A stretch of 64,000 bases of DNA from Coriobacteriaceae bacterium (GTDB lineage: Bacteria; Actinomycetota; Coriobacteriia; Coriobacteriales; Coriobacteriaceae): the NCBI GenBank assembly GCA_902399975.1, contig CABOHA010000001.1, forward strand, positions 521,397-585,396. The letters run 5' to 3'. The position numbers and the translations under genes are program-made. Shown piece after piece: positions 55,801 to 64,000 of this stretch. Within the stretch, counting starts at the first letter, position 1, and each line of letters opens with the position of its first letter. The notes below the pieces were generated by a model that was given only the letters and a program-made list of their open reading frames with translations, did no database searches and had not been told where the DNA came from.

Positions 55801-56491
55801 TTCGTACAGCTATTCGTCGATTGCCGCGGCGCTGCATGCCGAGGCCGAAGACCGTGCCGCCGTGACGCGGGTGCCCATGGACGAGGCTGGCGACGATGCG
55901 GAGTCGGATGGTTCCGAGATGACGGATGCGGACGTGGCTGCTGTCGAGCCCGCCGGCAATCCCATGGCGCTGGGCTCGGCCTTCCATGCCGCCTGCCAGT
56001 GGCTGATCGAGATGGGTGCCGATACGCTGCCCGCTGAGCGTGCCGATGCGCTGGCGCGCCTGTGGTGCCTGACGCCGGATCAGCGCGAACGCTTCGACGT
56101 TGCCCTGGACCGCTGGCTCAAGTCGGCTGTTCGTGCCGACCTGCTCGCGTGGTCGTGCGTTCGCGCCGAGGTGCCGTTCTTTTCGCTGGGCTGCGAGGAC
56201 GAGGACATCGCTCGCTACGGTGAATATGCCGAGGGCGCCATCGATGCGCTAGCGACCGACCCGGCGGATTCGTCGCGCGCGCTGGTCATCGACTACAAGA
56301 CGGGCGGCACACCGGACGAGACGCCGGAACAGCTGCAGGAGAAGCACGCCCTGCAGGCGCGCGTCTACGCTGATGTTCTGCACAAGGCGGGCTTTGAGGT
56401 CGTGACCGTCAAGTTCGTCCGCGTGGAGCAGCCCGATCCAGCCATCTTCGTCGAACCCGCCGAACCTCAAGTAGTCACCTACAACTTCTAG
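52856..56491 (+). CDS. addA: AddA-type UvrD/Rep helicase-nuclease
   Basis: The 1211-residue superfamily-1 helicase has Walker A AGAGSGKT at residues 25-32, and AITFTKDAAAEI and DEFQDTDQMQVDLI (Walker B region, near 344). GDAQQSIYRFRGAE near 378, VMTVHASKGLEYPVV near 720 and LYVAMTRARE near 836 follow. The C-terminal nuclease has GSAFHAACQWL near 1040 and VIDYKTGG near 1143. It unwinds and degrades DNA ends with AddB. It begins 3 bp after addB in one operon. A wobble-paired hairpin follows the stop. Confidence 0.95.
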   Translation: MDLSTLMPQQLQIVKTLDRPLFVSAGAGSGKTFTLTRRIVYALSPESGPFVEHLDQVLAITFTKDAAAEIRDRVRRALIDEGMDEEALTVDDAWISTIHGMCSRILRAHALELGIDPEFTVLTDTDELMDQAVEHVLGRATAPDAAPELAASLKALYAWYPMAGEGGPFGAGTTVKGLVRDLLELSSQLPGGMDDVCVARGQADTSALADAYRAALGASKAATEKAQTALDAIDAFEASGKTMTDAARLMMSCTMPRASKAFPKEQVELLKAEAADAFINIVLACGGPALDALVGLARSVEAEYRALKAEQSALDNNDLLRMAYEALRDYPAIRAAYEGRFKMVMIDEFQDTDQMQVDLIRYLTGAGERALCTVGDAQQSIYRFRGAEVEVFRRQERKVGSSAAPETSVASDAPAGELVKLVRNFRSHDEVLRYVARVFDGDTGGLMQGFLDLEPSDDREDKLEAKASRRQALLVAGGSTQERTQAKARAIAERFQALVKVGQPQGGMVLLLGRMTNADVYAQAFRDQGLDCVIAGGSVFAQAAEVQTVRALVCALANPADTAQGLMPLLASPMFALGAQEFLALATKLDEQTGETSRRNIDAGIMSDSDVPGLQGLPLVTRAREVLRYALRRVGRDSFANIARDVVNASGWFVRLAKRGPEGKAIAANVLKALDAVVEAEAEFGNSPRSIALAFDRFLAGKEAPGALNEEGDGAVRIMTVHASKGLEYPVVAVSECFGVRKSSGAAQMGRVDGGVQVVALPARFDGVKLADGTFVKGDDVKKQFEHAFKGKGTSLWLPPELMEDVCATGSPAEAFARLRNDDLQLSLEERARLLYVAMTRARELVILAMDAGVSRGKLCAPTFDVETDLTYDVLRRILPTDGLDMPQLDADRLVFDSSQPGDYELISLADFTFGEQAFEANASLDAEGRLVRGDAEAEGADAAADRPVAPGPADPSPDSFELVYPQAAGVRMGTCPFPARDSYSYSSIAAALHAEAEDRAAVTRVPMDEAGDDAESDGSEMTDADVAAVEPAGNPMALGSAFHAACQWLIEMGADTLPAERADALARLWCLTPDQRERFDVALDRWLKSAVRADLLAWSCVRAEVPFFSLGCEDEDIARYGEYAEGAIDALATDPADSSRALVIDYKTGGTPDETPEQLQEKHALQARVYADVLHKAGFEVVTVKFVRVEQPDPAIFVEPAEPQVVTYNF

Positions 56492-56502
56492 CCCTCAATA
56501 AC

Positions 56503-56565
56503 TTGCGGTGGAATATGGACTGTTTTGGCCAAAAAAGCCGCCAAACAGTCCGTATTTCACCGCAA
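56503..56565 (+). other. Long RNA-type hairpin between addA and dnaE
   Basis: A 23-bp stem runs from TTGCGGTG (56503) to CACCGCAA (56565). Its only two imperfections are G-T pairs, so the strand read as RNA is fully paired. An inner GGC/GCC closes an A-rich loop. No T-run follows; it may be an mRNA processing or stability element. Confidence 0.6.
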
Positions 56566-56665
56566 CTCAAGAGGAGCCGTGTTGGTTTGGCTAGGTTCGG
56601 GTGCTGTCCGTGCCGTGGGGTAAAATCGTTCAGTCAGAACACGAACCCGCATCGGAGCTCATCAC

Positions 56666-59600
56666 ATGGCATTCGTCCATCTGCACAATCACACTGTTTT
56701 CTCCATGCTCGACGGCGCAACCCGTATCCAGGATATGGTCAACCGTGCCGTTGAGCTTGGCATGCCCGCCGTGGCCATTACCGACCACGGCTACATGTAT
56801 GGCGTGCCCGACCTAGCGCTGGCCTGTGACGCCGTTAACCACAACACGCCCGAGTACAAAACCTGGAGCCACGACAAGGCCTTCTTGGAAAAGGACCGTC
56901 GCGACGAGCTGGTGGAGCCCGATCCCGAGGCAAACCCGCGCGAGCATGCCCAGTATGTGAAGGACATGGCCATGTGGGACGAGAAGGGCAACATCGACGA
57001 GCTCAAGCCGCCCCTGGTCATCAAGCCCATCTTTGGCTGCGAGGTCTACTTTACGCCGGACGAGACGCTCGCCCGCGACCATAAGCCCGAGCTCTACCAC
57101 ATGATCCTTCTGGCCAAGGACCAGGAAGGCTACGTCAACCTGATGCAGACGGTTTCCGAGGCCGCCGTGCAGGGCTTTTACTATAAGCCGCGCGTGACGC
57201 TCGACAACCTGCGCCGCCACGCCAAGGGTATGATCTGCACGAGCGCCTGTATCGCGGGCATCATCCCCAAATACATCGACCGCGGTGACATGGAGGGCGC
57301 CATCAAGTGGGCCGAGACCTTCCGCGACACCTTTGACCCCGGCGACTTTTACATCGAGATCCAGGAACACGGCATCACCACCGACAACGGCCTGACCGAC
57401 GAGCAGATGGACCGCACGCTCATCGATATCGCCAAGCAGGTGGGTGTCAAGGTCATCGCCACCAACGACTTCCACTACCTGCGTCGCGAGGACGCGCCCG
57501 TACAGGACGTCATTATGTGCATCGGCATGAACGCCAAGGTCGACGACCCCAACCGCATGCGCATGACCGGCTCGGAGTTCTATATGAAGACCGAGGAGGA
57601 GATGCGGGCGATGTTCCCGTATTGCCCCGAAGCCTGCGACAACACGCTCGAGATCGCCGACAAGTGCTACGTGGAGCTGGACTGGGACTCCATCATCCTG
57701 CCGCGCTTCCCGTTGCTCGATCCCGGCGAGACGCACGAGAGCCAGTTCCGCCGCGAGTGCGAGAAGGGCCTGCGCCAGCACTACGGTGACGACTGGGCCA
57801 CGCGCGAGATCGGCGGCGTCAACATCAAAGAGCGCTTTGAGTACGAATACAAGGTCATCTGCGACAAGGGCTTTGCCGCCTACTTCTTGATCGTCGCCGA
57901 GTACGTGCAATGGGCTAAGGACAACGGCATCGGCGTCGGCCCCGGCCGTGGTTCTGCCGCCGGCGCTATCGTCGCCTACGCCATGAACATCACCGCGTTC
58001 GACCCGCTCGAGAACGGCCTGATGTTCGAGAGGTTCCTGTCTCCGCAGCGTACCGAGATGCCCGATATCGATATGGACTTCGACGATGAGCGGCGCCTCG
58101 AGGTCGTGGAGCACGTCCGCCAGCTCTACGGTCCCGAGAAGGTCACCCACGTCATCACCTACTCGACCATTAAGGCCAAGCAGGCCATCAACGACGCCGC
58201 GCGCGTTCTGGACTACCCGGTCTACATGGGCCAGCGCCTGTCCAAGATGGTCTCGAGCGACCCCAAGGTCAAGCTCAAGCAGGTGCTCGAAAAGCAACCC
58301 GGCAAAGAGGATCTGTTTAACCCCGATTTTGCCGAGGCATATAAAAAGGACGACGACGCCCGCCGCATCATCGACACGGCGCTCTCGATCGAGGGCCTCA
58401 CCCGTGGCGAGGGCGTGCACGCGTGCGCCGTTCTGATCTGCCGCGACCCCGTCAACGAGCACGTGCCCACCAAGCTCGATACCAAGGGCGGCGTCGAGAT
58501 TACCCAGTACGAGGGCCATACCGTCGCCGACATGGGCCTGCTCAAGATGGACTTCCTGGGCCTGCGCACGCTGACGGTTATCTCCAAGGCCAAGGCAAAC
58601 ATCAAAAAGAACTTTGGCATCGACATCAAAGAGGAAGAGATTCCCTTTGACGATCCCGAGATCTTTAAGCTCATGGGCTCCGGCCACACCGCCGGCGTCT
58701 TCCAGGTCGAGTCCGCCGGCATGACGGCCACGATCAAGAACATGAAGCCCACCGAGTACAAACACGTCGTGGCATTGATCGCCCTGTACCGCCCGGGCCC
58801 GCTGGGCGCCGGCATGGTCTCGTCCTACATCAACCGTATGAACGGCAAGGAGCCGGCCGTCTCCTACGACGACCGTCTGGACGACATCCTGGGCGAAACC
58901 TACGGCACCATGGTCTACCAGGAGCAGGTTATGCTCATCTCCGTCGAGATGTGCGGCTTCTCCAAGGGCGAATCGGACTCGCGTATCCGTAAGCCCGTGG
59001 CTAAGAAAAAGATCAAGCTGCTCACGTCGACGGTGCTGCACTGGGAGGATGGCTCGGACGAGACCACCTACGACCACTGGATGAACGGCGCTATCAAGAA
59101 CAACTACACGCGCGAGGTCGCCCAGAAGATTTGGGACGATGTTCTCGAGTTCGCATCCTACGCCTTCAACAAGTCGCACTCCGCCGGCTACGCCATCCTG
59201 GTTATGCAGACGGCGTGGCTCAAGGCGCACTATCCGCACGAGTACATGGCGGCCGTTCTGACGTCCTACACGGGCAAGACCGACAAGATCGTGCACTACG
59301 TCTCGGCATGCCGTCACGACGGCATCCCCGTGCTTTCGCCAGATGTCAACGAGTCCGGTACCGAGTTCACGGCTACCAAGGAGGGCGTGCGCTTTGGTCT
59401 GGCCGGCATCCGCGGCGTGGGCACCGGCGTGGCGCAGGCGATTATCGCCGAGCGCGAGGCGGGCGGTCCGTTTAAGACGCTGCACGATTTTGTCGAGCGC
59501 GTGGACTCCAGCCAGGCAAACCGTCGCGTAATCGAATCGCTGATCAAGGCAGGCGCCTTCGACTCCACGGGGTATCCGCGTCGACAGATGATGCACTTTG

Positions 59601-60469
59601 TGGATAAGAACAACCCCGAGAACATCATCGACGCCGCGGTGAAGCGCCAGAAGGATCGCGCGAGCGGCCAGACCTCGTTCTTCGATATGTTTGGCGACGT
59701 TGAGGGCTCGGGCTTCGAGGTCAGCGTGCCCGATCCGGATGGCCAGGAATGGGACCGCCACCTCAAGCTGAGCCAGGAGAAAGAGGTTCTGGGCATCTAT
59801 GTCTCGGACCACCCGCTGCGCCCGTTTGAGTATGCGCTAGCCAAGGCGCGCGACTTTTCGTTCTCGCAGATCGACACCGGCTACGAAGTTCAGAACCCCA
59901 CGGGCGGCACCATCAACCAGGAGATTCCCGAGGGCAAGGCGCTGTGGTGGGCCGGCATGGTCTCGAGCGTGTCCAAGCGCGTGACCAAAAACGGCGACCC
60001 CATGGGTATCGTGCAGCTCGAGGACATGGAAGGCGAGGCCACCGTCGTGGTGTTCCCCAAGACCTACAAGGAGGCCGAGGGGTATCTGTACGGCGAGGTC
60101 GATCCCGAGACAGGCGCGCAGCTGTCCGACGCCTTTGTGCGCATTAAGGGCAAGCTCGAGCGCTCGGACCGCGGCGACCAGATCATCGCGCAGGAGATTG
60201 TGCCACTGGAGCTTAACGAGGAGAACAACAAGCCCAAGGTGTTTGAGGTCATGGTGCCCAACAGCCGCTTTAGCCAGGGCAATATGGCGCGTCTTGCCAC
60301 GGTGCTCACCTCCAACCCGGGCGGCGACCGTGTGGAGATCTTTATCGAGCAGGTGGACGGGCGCGTGCTGCGTGCCGAGGTACCTGCCAAGGTCAACGCG
60401 CGCTCGATTCCGCTGCTGGCCGAGGCCAAGGCTATCGTTGGTAACCAAGGCAGAGTGACGGTGATCTAA
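56666..60469 (+). CDS. dnaE: DNA polymerase III alpha subunit
   Basis: The 1267-residue protein is a full-length DnaE. An N-terminal PHP domain carries HLHNHTVFSMLDG and ITDHGYMYG. The polymerase palm has PDIDMDFDDERR near residue 466, and a second acidic motif lies near LKMDFLGLRTL. A helix-hairpin-helix region, an OB-fold (GMVSSVSKRVTKNG near 1095) and a C-terminal tau-binding region follow. It is the replicative DNA synthesis subunit. The gene has its own leader after addA and is followed 38 bp later by a helicase gene on the same strand. Confidence 0.97.
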   Translation: MAFVHLHNHTVFSMLDGATRIQDMVNRAVELGMPAVAITDHGYMYGVPDLALACDAVNHNTPEYKTWSHDKAFLEKDRRDELVEPDPEANPREHAQYVKDMAMWDEKGNIDELKPPLVIKPIFGCEVYFTPDETLARDHKPELYHMILLAKDQEGYVNLMQTVSEAAVQGFYYKPRVTLDNLRRHAKGMICTSACIAGIIPKYIDRGDMEGAIKWAETFRDTFDPGDFYIEIQEHGITTDNGLTDEQMDRTLIDIAKQVGVKVIATNDFHYLRREDAPVQDVIMCIGMNAKVDDPNRMRMTGSEFYMKTEEEMRAMFPYCPEACDNTLEIADKCYVELDWDSIILPRFPLLDPGETHESQFRRECEKGLRQHYGDDWATREIGGVNIKERFEYEYKVICDKGFAAYFLIVAEYVQWAKDNGIGVGPGRGSAAGAIVAYAMNITAFDPLENGLMFERFLSPQRTEMPDIDMDFDDERRLEVVEHVRQLYGPEKVTHVITYSTIKAKQAINDAARVLDYPVYMGQRLSKMVSSDPKVKLKQVLEKQPGKEDLFNPDFAEAYKKDDDARRIIDTALSIEGLTRGEGVHACAVLICRDPVNEHVPTKLDTKGGVEITQYEGHTVADMGLLKMDFLGLRTLTVISKAKANIKKNFGIDIKEEEIPFDDPEIFKLMGSGHTAGVFQVESAGMTATIKNMKPTEYKHVVALIALYRPGPLGAGMVSSYINRMNGKEPAVSYDDRLDDILGETYGTMVYQEQVMLISVEMCGFSKGESDSRIRKPVAKKKIKLLTSTVLHWEDGSDETTYDHWMNGAIKNNYTREVAQKIWDDVLEFASYAFNKSHSAGYAILVMQTAWLKAHYPHEYMAAVLTSYTGKTDKIVHYVSACRHDGIPVLSPDVNESGTEFTATKEGVRFGLAGIRGVGTGVAQAIIAEREAGGPFKTLHDFVERVDSSQANRRVIESLIKAGAFDSTGYPRRQMMHFVDKNNPENIIDAAVKRQKDRASGQTSFFDMFGDVEGSGFEVSVPDPDGQEWDRHLKLSQEKEVLGIYVSDHPLRPFEYALAKARDFSFSQIDTGYEVQNPTGGTINQEIPEGKALWWAGMVSSVSKRVTKNGDPMGIVQLEDMEGEATVVVFPKTYKEAEGYLYGEVDPETGAQLSDAFVRIKGKLERSDRGDQIIAQEIVPLELNEENNKPKVFEVMVPNSRFSQGNMARLATVLTSNPGGDRVEIFIEQVDGRVLRAEVPAKVNARSIPLLAEAKAIVGNQGRVTVI

Positions 60470-60507
60470 GGGCGACCTTGCTGGTCCGCGCGAGATTGGA
60501 GGAAGTG

Positions 60508-63500
60508 ATGGCGCAGGGGACGTTCGTGCAGGCGCTCCGGAAAGAGGCGGCGTTGAGCGGCACCTTTATGAAGGGGCGCTCGCTCATGCTTAACGGTGCC
60601 GTGCTGTCGATTGAGGACAGCGGCTCGCGCTTCTCCAAAAACGTGACGGTTGAGGGCTCGGTGCGCGGCTCGCGCGGCGACCTGTACAAGACGCACGTGG
60701 CGCTCGACATGGACGAGCACGAGGTGATCGACTACGACTGCGATTGCCCTGCTGCCTATCGCTACCCCGGCATGTGCAAGCACGCCATTGCCACAGCGCT
60801 GGCGTACCTGGACGCCAGCGGCATTGAGCCTGTTGAGGGGCTGCGCACACCGGTTCGCACGTTTACGGCGCAGCCGAAACAGCCCGCGCGCACCGCGCCC
60901 AAAGCGCCGGCCGTCAACCCCAACTTTCCCTTCCCGGCGCCCGTTCCCACGAGCCCCAGCCTCATGGCGGCGCTCTCCGATCTTTCGGACGCGCGCATGA
61001 ATGAGCTGGCGAGCATGCGCCGCAAGCTTGCCGGTGCCGTCGATCCCGACGCCCCCAAAGCGGCGTTGGAGCCCTCGTTGGTGCCGTACTACAATCCGCT
61101 GTTCGCCGACCGCTTTAGCTGGGCGCTCGAGTTCCGCATTCGCTGCGGTTCGGTGTCCTACGTGGTCAAGGATATCGACGGCATGGCCGACGCCTATGTC
61201 CGAGGCGGCACCTTCTCGTACGGCAAGAAGCTCACGTTTGTCCATACGCCCGAAGCCTTCGAAGGCGTTTCGACAAAGCTGCTCAACCTTGTTGTGACGA
61301 CAGTTGCCTATCTCGATGACATCACAAGCTCGCGTTCGGCGTCGTACGACTTTGCCCGCAACGGTTTTGTCGCCGAGCGTCAGTTGCCGCTGTCCGAGCA
61401 TAGCATCGTATATGTGCTGGACCTGCTACGCGGCCAGACCATCTCTTTTGAGCCCGCCTGGTCGCGGGGGACGACGACGCATCGCACCTATGACGTGGCG
61501 GTTGAACTGCCTCCGGAAGGGGAGGACGAGGCGCTGTCTAAGCGCCCACCGCTCCTTGCCGCCAAAATCGCGCCGGCGGCCGGTGGCAGCTATGATCTGC
61601 GCCTGCCGGCCGATGCATACTGCTTTGCTTCGGACGACGTTGCCTATCTGGTCGACACCCGCCGTGCGCGCCGCACCGATGTGGCGTTTGCTCAGCACGC
61701 GGCGCCGTTCCTATCACGCTTGCTGCCCTGTCGCACGCCGGTCCATATTGCCGCCGAGCAGGTGGGCGAATTCTGCCGCATGGCACTGCCCATTTTGCGC
61801 GACTACACCGATCTTACCGCTCCCGCCGTGCTCGACACCGTGGCGCCCGAGCCGAGCTTTGCCATGGCGATCGGCGTCGACGATGGGCTCGTGACCTGCA
61901 AAATTACGGTTACCTACGGCGACTGGTCGGCAGATCTCTTTAGCCTGGGCGCTCCGGGCAGCCCCTTCGAAGAGCGGCGCCCGGGCGTGCCGCCGCGCGA
62001 CGAGGTGGCAGAGTTTCGCGTTATGGACACGGTGGCCCTGTATTTCGACTTTTACGAGGGCGGCCTGGCATTTGAGGAACGCGATGACGAGAGCCTGTTC
62101 CACTTGCTGACCGAGGGCCTGTCCGCCCTGTCCGAGCTGGGCGAGGTCATGCTCAGCGACCGCCTGCGCCAGGTCTCGGTCCGCCCTGCGCCCAAGCTTT
62201 CGGTGCGTGCAACCGTCAAGAGTAACCTGCTCGACGTCGAACTGGGCGCGAGCGGCCTTTCGGCGGCAGACCTTGCCATCTACCTCGACTCCTACAAGCG
62301 TCACCAGACGTTTGCGCGTCTCACGTCGGGCGACATCATTCGCCTGGACGAGGGCGCCCGCGCCGCGTTTGGGCTTGCCGAGGACCTGGGGGTCGATGCT
62401 GTCGACCTGCTCGACGGCGTGTCGCTTCCCGCGTCGAGTACCCTGTTCGTCGACAGCATGCTCGCGCGCACGCCGGCGCTCGAAGCCGATCGCGACGCTG
62501 CGTTCCGTCGCACCGTCGAGCGCCTGGACACGCTCGGCAAGATGGACTTTACGGTGCCGGTCTCGCTCAAGGCCACACTGCGCGGCTACCAGGTCGACGG
62601 CTACCAGTGGCTCGGCTCGCTCGAGCACCTGGGCCTCGGCGGTATTTTGGCCGACGATATGGGCCTGGGCAAAACGCTGCAGATGATCGCGCATGTCCTG
62701 GCGCGCGTGGAGGCGGGGGATGCCAAGCCCACGCTCGTGGTGTGCCCTGCGTCGCTCGTGTACAACTGGACCGCCGAGCTGGAGCGCTTTGCCCCGTCGC
62801 TCGACGTGTGCGCCATCGTGGGCGCCAAGGCTCAACGCCGCGTGCAGATCGCTGGCGTGGCCGAGCATAACGTGGTCGTGACGTCATATGACCTCATGCG
62901 CCGCGATATCGACGAGTATGCCGAGCAGGACTTTACCCGCGTGGTGCTCGACGAGGCCCAGTACATTAAAAACCCGCTCACGCAGGTGGCGCGCGCCGCC
63001 AAGCGCCTGCCGGCCGGTGTGCGCTTTGCCCTGACGGGCACGCCCATCGAAAACCGCCTGTCCGAGCTCTGGAGCATTTTCGACTTTTTGATGCCGGGCC
63101 TGCTTGGCACGCGCGAGTCGTTTGCCAAGCGCTTCGAAAGCCCGGTCGAGCACGCCGAGGGTGACAGCGCCGCTCGCTTGCAAGCGCTCGTGTCGCCGTT
63201 TGTGCTGCGCCGCGTTAAGGAAGACGTGGTGGCCGACCTGCCCGAGAAGATCGAAGACACCGTCATGGCACAGCTCACCGGCGAGCAGCGCAAGCTCTAC
63301 CTGGCCAACCAAGACCGTATCGCCCAGCAGGTGCAGCATCGCGAGGCATCCGAGTTTAAGAAAGACAAGCTCAAGGTGCTCGCCGAGCTCACCAAGCTGC
63401 GCCAGATCTGCTGCGACCCGCATCTACACTACGAGGACTACAAGGCAGGGAGCGCCAAGCTCGACGCTTGCATGGAGCTCGTGCACGGTGCGCTCGACGG

Positions 63501-63972
63501 CGGGCACCACATTCTACTGTTCAGCCAGTTCACGGGCATGCTCGATATCATTGGCAAGCGCCTGGCCAAGGAGGACATCGGCTTTCTTAAGCTCACGGGC
63601 GCTTCGTCCAAGGAGAGCCGCGCCAAGATGGTCGCGCAGTTCCAGGCGGGCGAGGTGCCGGTGTTTCTGATCTCGCTCAAGGCGGGCGGCGTGGGCCTCA
63701 ACCTGACGGCGGCCGACGTGGTCATCCACTACGACCCGTGGTGGAACGTGGCCGCGCAGGACCAGGCGACCGACCGCGCGCACCGTATTGGCCAGCAACA
63801 TACCGTGACCGTGTACAAGCTCATCGCCAAGGACACGATCGAGGAGCGCATCATGCAGATGCAAGAGTCCAAACGCGACCTGGTCAACAGCGTGCTCGGC
63901 GGCGACGGCATCTCCTCGGCGCTGTTTACCCGCGAGGATGTTCTGGCACTGCTCGGCGGCGACGGGCGCTAA
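60508..63972 (+). CDS. SWIM zinc-finger SNF2/Rad54-family helicase
   Basis: The 1154-residue protein has an N-terminal SWIM zinc finger (CDC at 78-80, CKH at 90-92). A middle 'SNF2-associated' beta-rich region and a C-terminal SNF2 ATPase follow. The ATPase has DDMGLGKT near 716, VVCPASLVYNW, the DEAQ box (LDEAQYIKN) near 815, LTGTPIENRLSELWSIFDFL, and the second lobe ending DRAHRIGQ near 1092. Such bacterial SNF2 proteins remodel protein-DNA complexes, as RapA does for RNA polymerase; the target is unknown. The ATG at 60508 follows GGAGG, 5-nt spacing. Confidence 0.94.
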   Translation: MAQGTFVQALRKEAALSGTFMKGRSLMLNGAVLSIEDSGSRFSKNVTVEGSVRGSRGDLYKTHVALDMDEHEVIDYDCDCPAAYRYPGMCKHAIATALAYLDASGIEPVEGLRTPVRTFTAQPKQPARTAPKAPAVNPNFPFPAPVPTSPSLMAALSDLSDARMNELASMRRKLAGAVDPDAPKAALEPSLVPYYNPLFADRFSWALEFRIRCGSVSYVVKDIDGMADAYVRGGTFSYGKKLTFVHTPEAFEGVSTKLLNLVVTTVAYLDDITSSRSASYDFARNGFVAERQLPLSEHSIVYVLDLLRGQTISFEPAWSRGTTTHRTYDVAVELPPEGEDEALSKRPPLLAAKIAPAAGGSYDLRLPADAYCFASDDVAYLVDTRRARRTDVAFAQHAAPFLSRLLPCRTPVHIAAEQVGEFCRMALPILRDYTDLTAPAVLDTVAPEPSFAMAIGVDDGLVTCKITVTYGDWSADLFSLGAPGSPFEERRPGVPPRDEVAEFRVMDTVALYFDFYEGGLAFEERDDESLFHLLTEGLSALSELGEVMLSDRLRQVSVRPAPKLSVRATVKSNLLDVELGASGLSAADLAIYLDSYKRHQTFARLTSGDIIRLDEGARAAFGLAEDLGVDAVDLLDGVSLPASSTLFVDSMLARTPALEADRDAAFRRTVERLDTLGKMDFTVPVSLKATLRGYQVDGYQWLGSLEHLGLGGILADDMGLGKTLQMIAHVLARVEAGDAKPTLVVCPASLVYNWTAELERFAPSLDVCAIVGAKAQRRVQIAGVAEHNVVVTSYDLMRRDIDEYAEQDFTRVVLDEAQYIKNPLTQVARAAKRLPAGVRFALTGTPIENRLSELWSIFDFLMPGLLGTRESFAKRFESPVEHAEGDSAARLQALVSPFVLRRVKEDVVADLPEKIEDTVMAQLTGEQRKLYLANQDRIAQQVQHREASEFKKDKLKVLAELTKLRQICCDPHLHYEDYKAGSAKLDACMELVHGALDGGHHILLFSQFTGMLDIIGKRLAKEDIGFLKLTGASSKESRAKMVAQFQAGEVPVFLISLKAGGVGLNLTAADVVIHYDPWWNVAAQDQATDRAHRIGQQHTVTVYKLIAKDTIEERIMQMQESKRDLVNSVLGGDGISSALFTREDVLALLGGDGR

Positions 63973-64000
63973 CCCGCTCGGGTGGGGCCGCCAGGGCGGA

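Noticed and set aside
56813..59812. 999-codon minus-strand frame opposite dnaE
   Set aside because: Complement of a fully convincing dnaE; Val/Leu/Asp/His-rich with no known domain.

Overview
The window is chromosomal DNA from a high-GC (roughly 60% or more by eye), anaerobic, fermentative bacterium. An [FeFe] hydrogenase, rubredoxin, PTS sugar uptake with 6-phospho-glycosidases, an iron-type alcohol dehydrogenase and AddAB repair together point to a gut actinobacterium of the class Coriobacteriia, most like Collinsella. That placement is inferred from gene content and composition, not from a marker tree. No rRNA, CRISPR array, intact insertion sequence, prophage or origin was seen.

Layout. 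1-5.6 kb: the end of a PTS permease with a MupG-type 6-phospho-muramidase, an Spx/ArsC-like protein, tRNA-Gln and tRNA-Glu behind a clear sigma-70 promoter, a TPR protein overlapping smpB, a flavin reductase and a 47-residue rubredoxin. 5.6-16.9 kb: Nramp transporter mntH, glutamate synthase gltB-gltD, an uncharacterised protein and a nuclease-domain protein, interspersed with four arrays of an unusual 80-bp-period hairpin repeat; a fifth array lies at 22.2 kb. 16.9-22.1 kb: an amidohydrolase, a zinc-ribbon membrane protein and a copper-efflux operon copA-copZ-csoR with a CsoR-type operator. 22.6-29.7 kb: a DEAD-box helicase, then an alpha-glucoside PTS operon (IIA, LicT antiterminator, IICB, GH4 6-phospho-glucosidase). 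29.9-36.0 kb: an operon of a flavoprotein with NuoF-type Fe-S domain, [FeFe] hydrogenase, a Tat-type lipoprotein and a permease-ATPase fusion ABC transporter. 36-45.6 kb: a lone RelB/DinJ-like antitoxin between two near-identical direct repeats, a CPBP protease, a YgiQ radical-SAM protein, a YoaK-family protein, an AT-rich island, an alcohol dehydrogenase with a Rex-like site, an M42 peptidase and a fused HTH-HipA-like protein. 45.6-64 kb: mnmA, cysK divergent from an Rrf2 regulator across a nested palindrome, a small membrane protein, a YerC regulator, addB-addA, dnaE and a SWIM/SNF2 helicase.

How the genes work together. Two sugar modules feed phosphorylated sugars into glycolysis. The hydrogenase and alcohol dehydrogenase are the likely sinks for reducing equivalents, and both have candidate redox-type palindromes upstream. 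GltBD assimilates ammonia, while CysK and its regulator handle cysteine synthesis. MntH, CopAZ-CsoR, the flavin reductase and rubredoxin cover metal and oxygen stress.

The most unusual feature is the set of 16 same-orientation hairpins. Each is about 59 bp (two complementary arms of about 16 nt around a 27-nt variable loop). They are spaced 79-81 bp apart in five intergenic arrays of 4, 3, 4, 3 and 2 units. Two arrays bracket mntH and two bracket the nuclease-domain gene at 15.4-16.5 kb.
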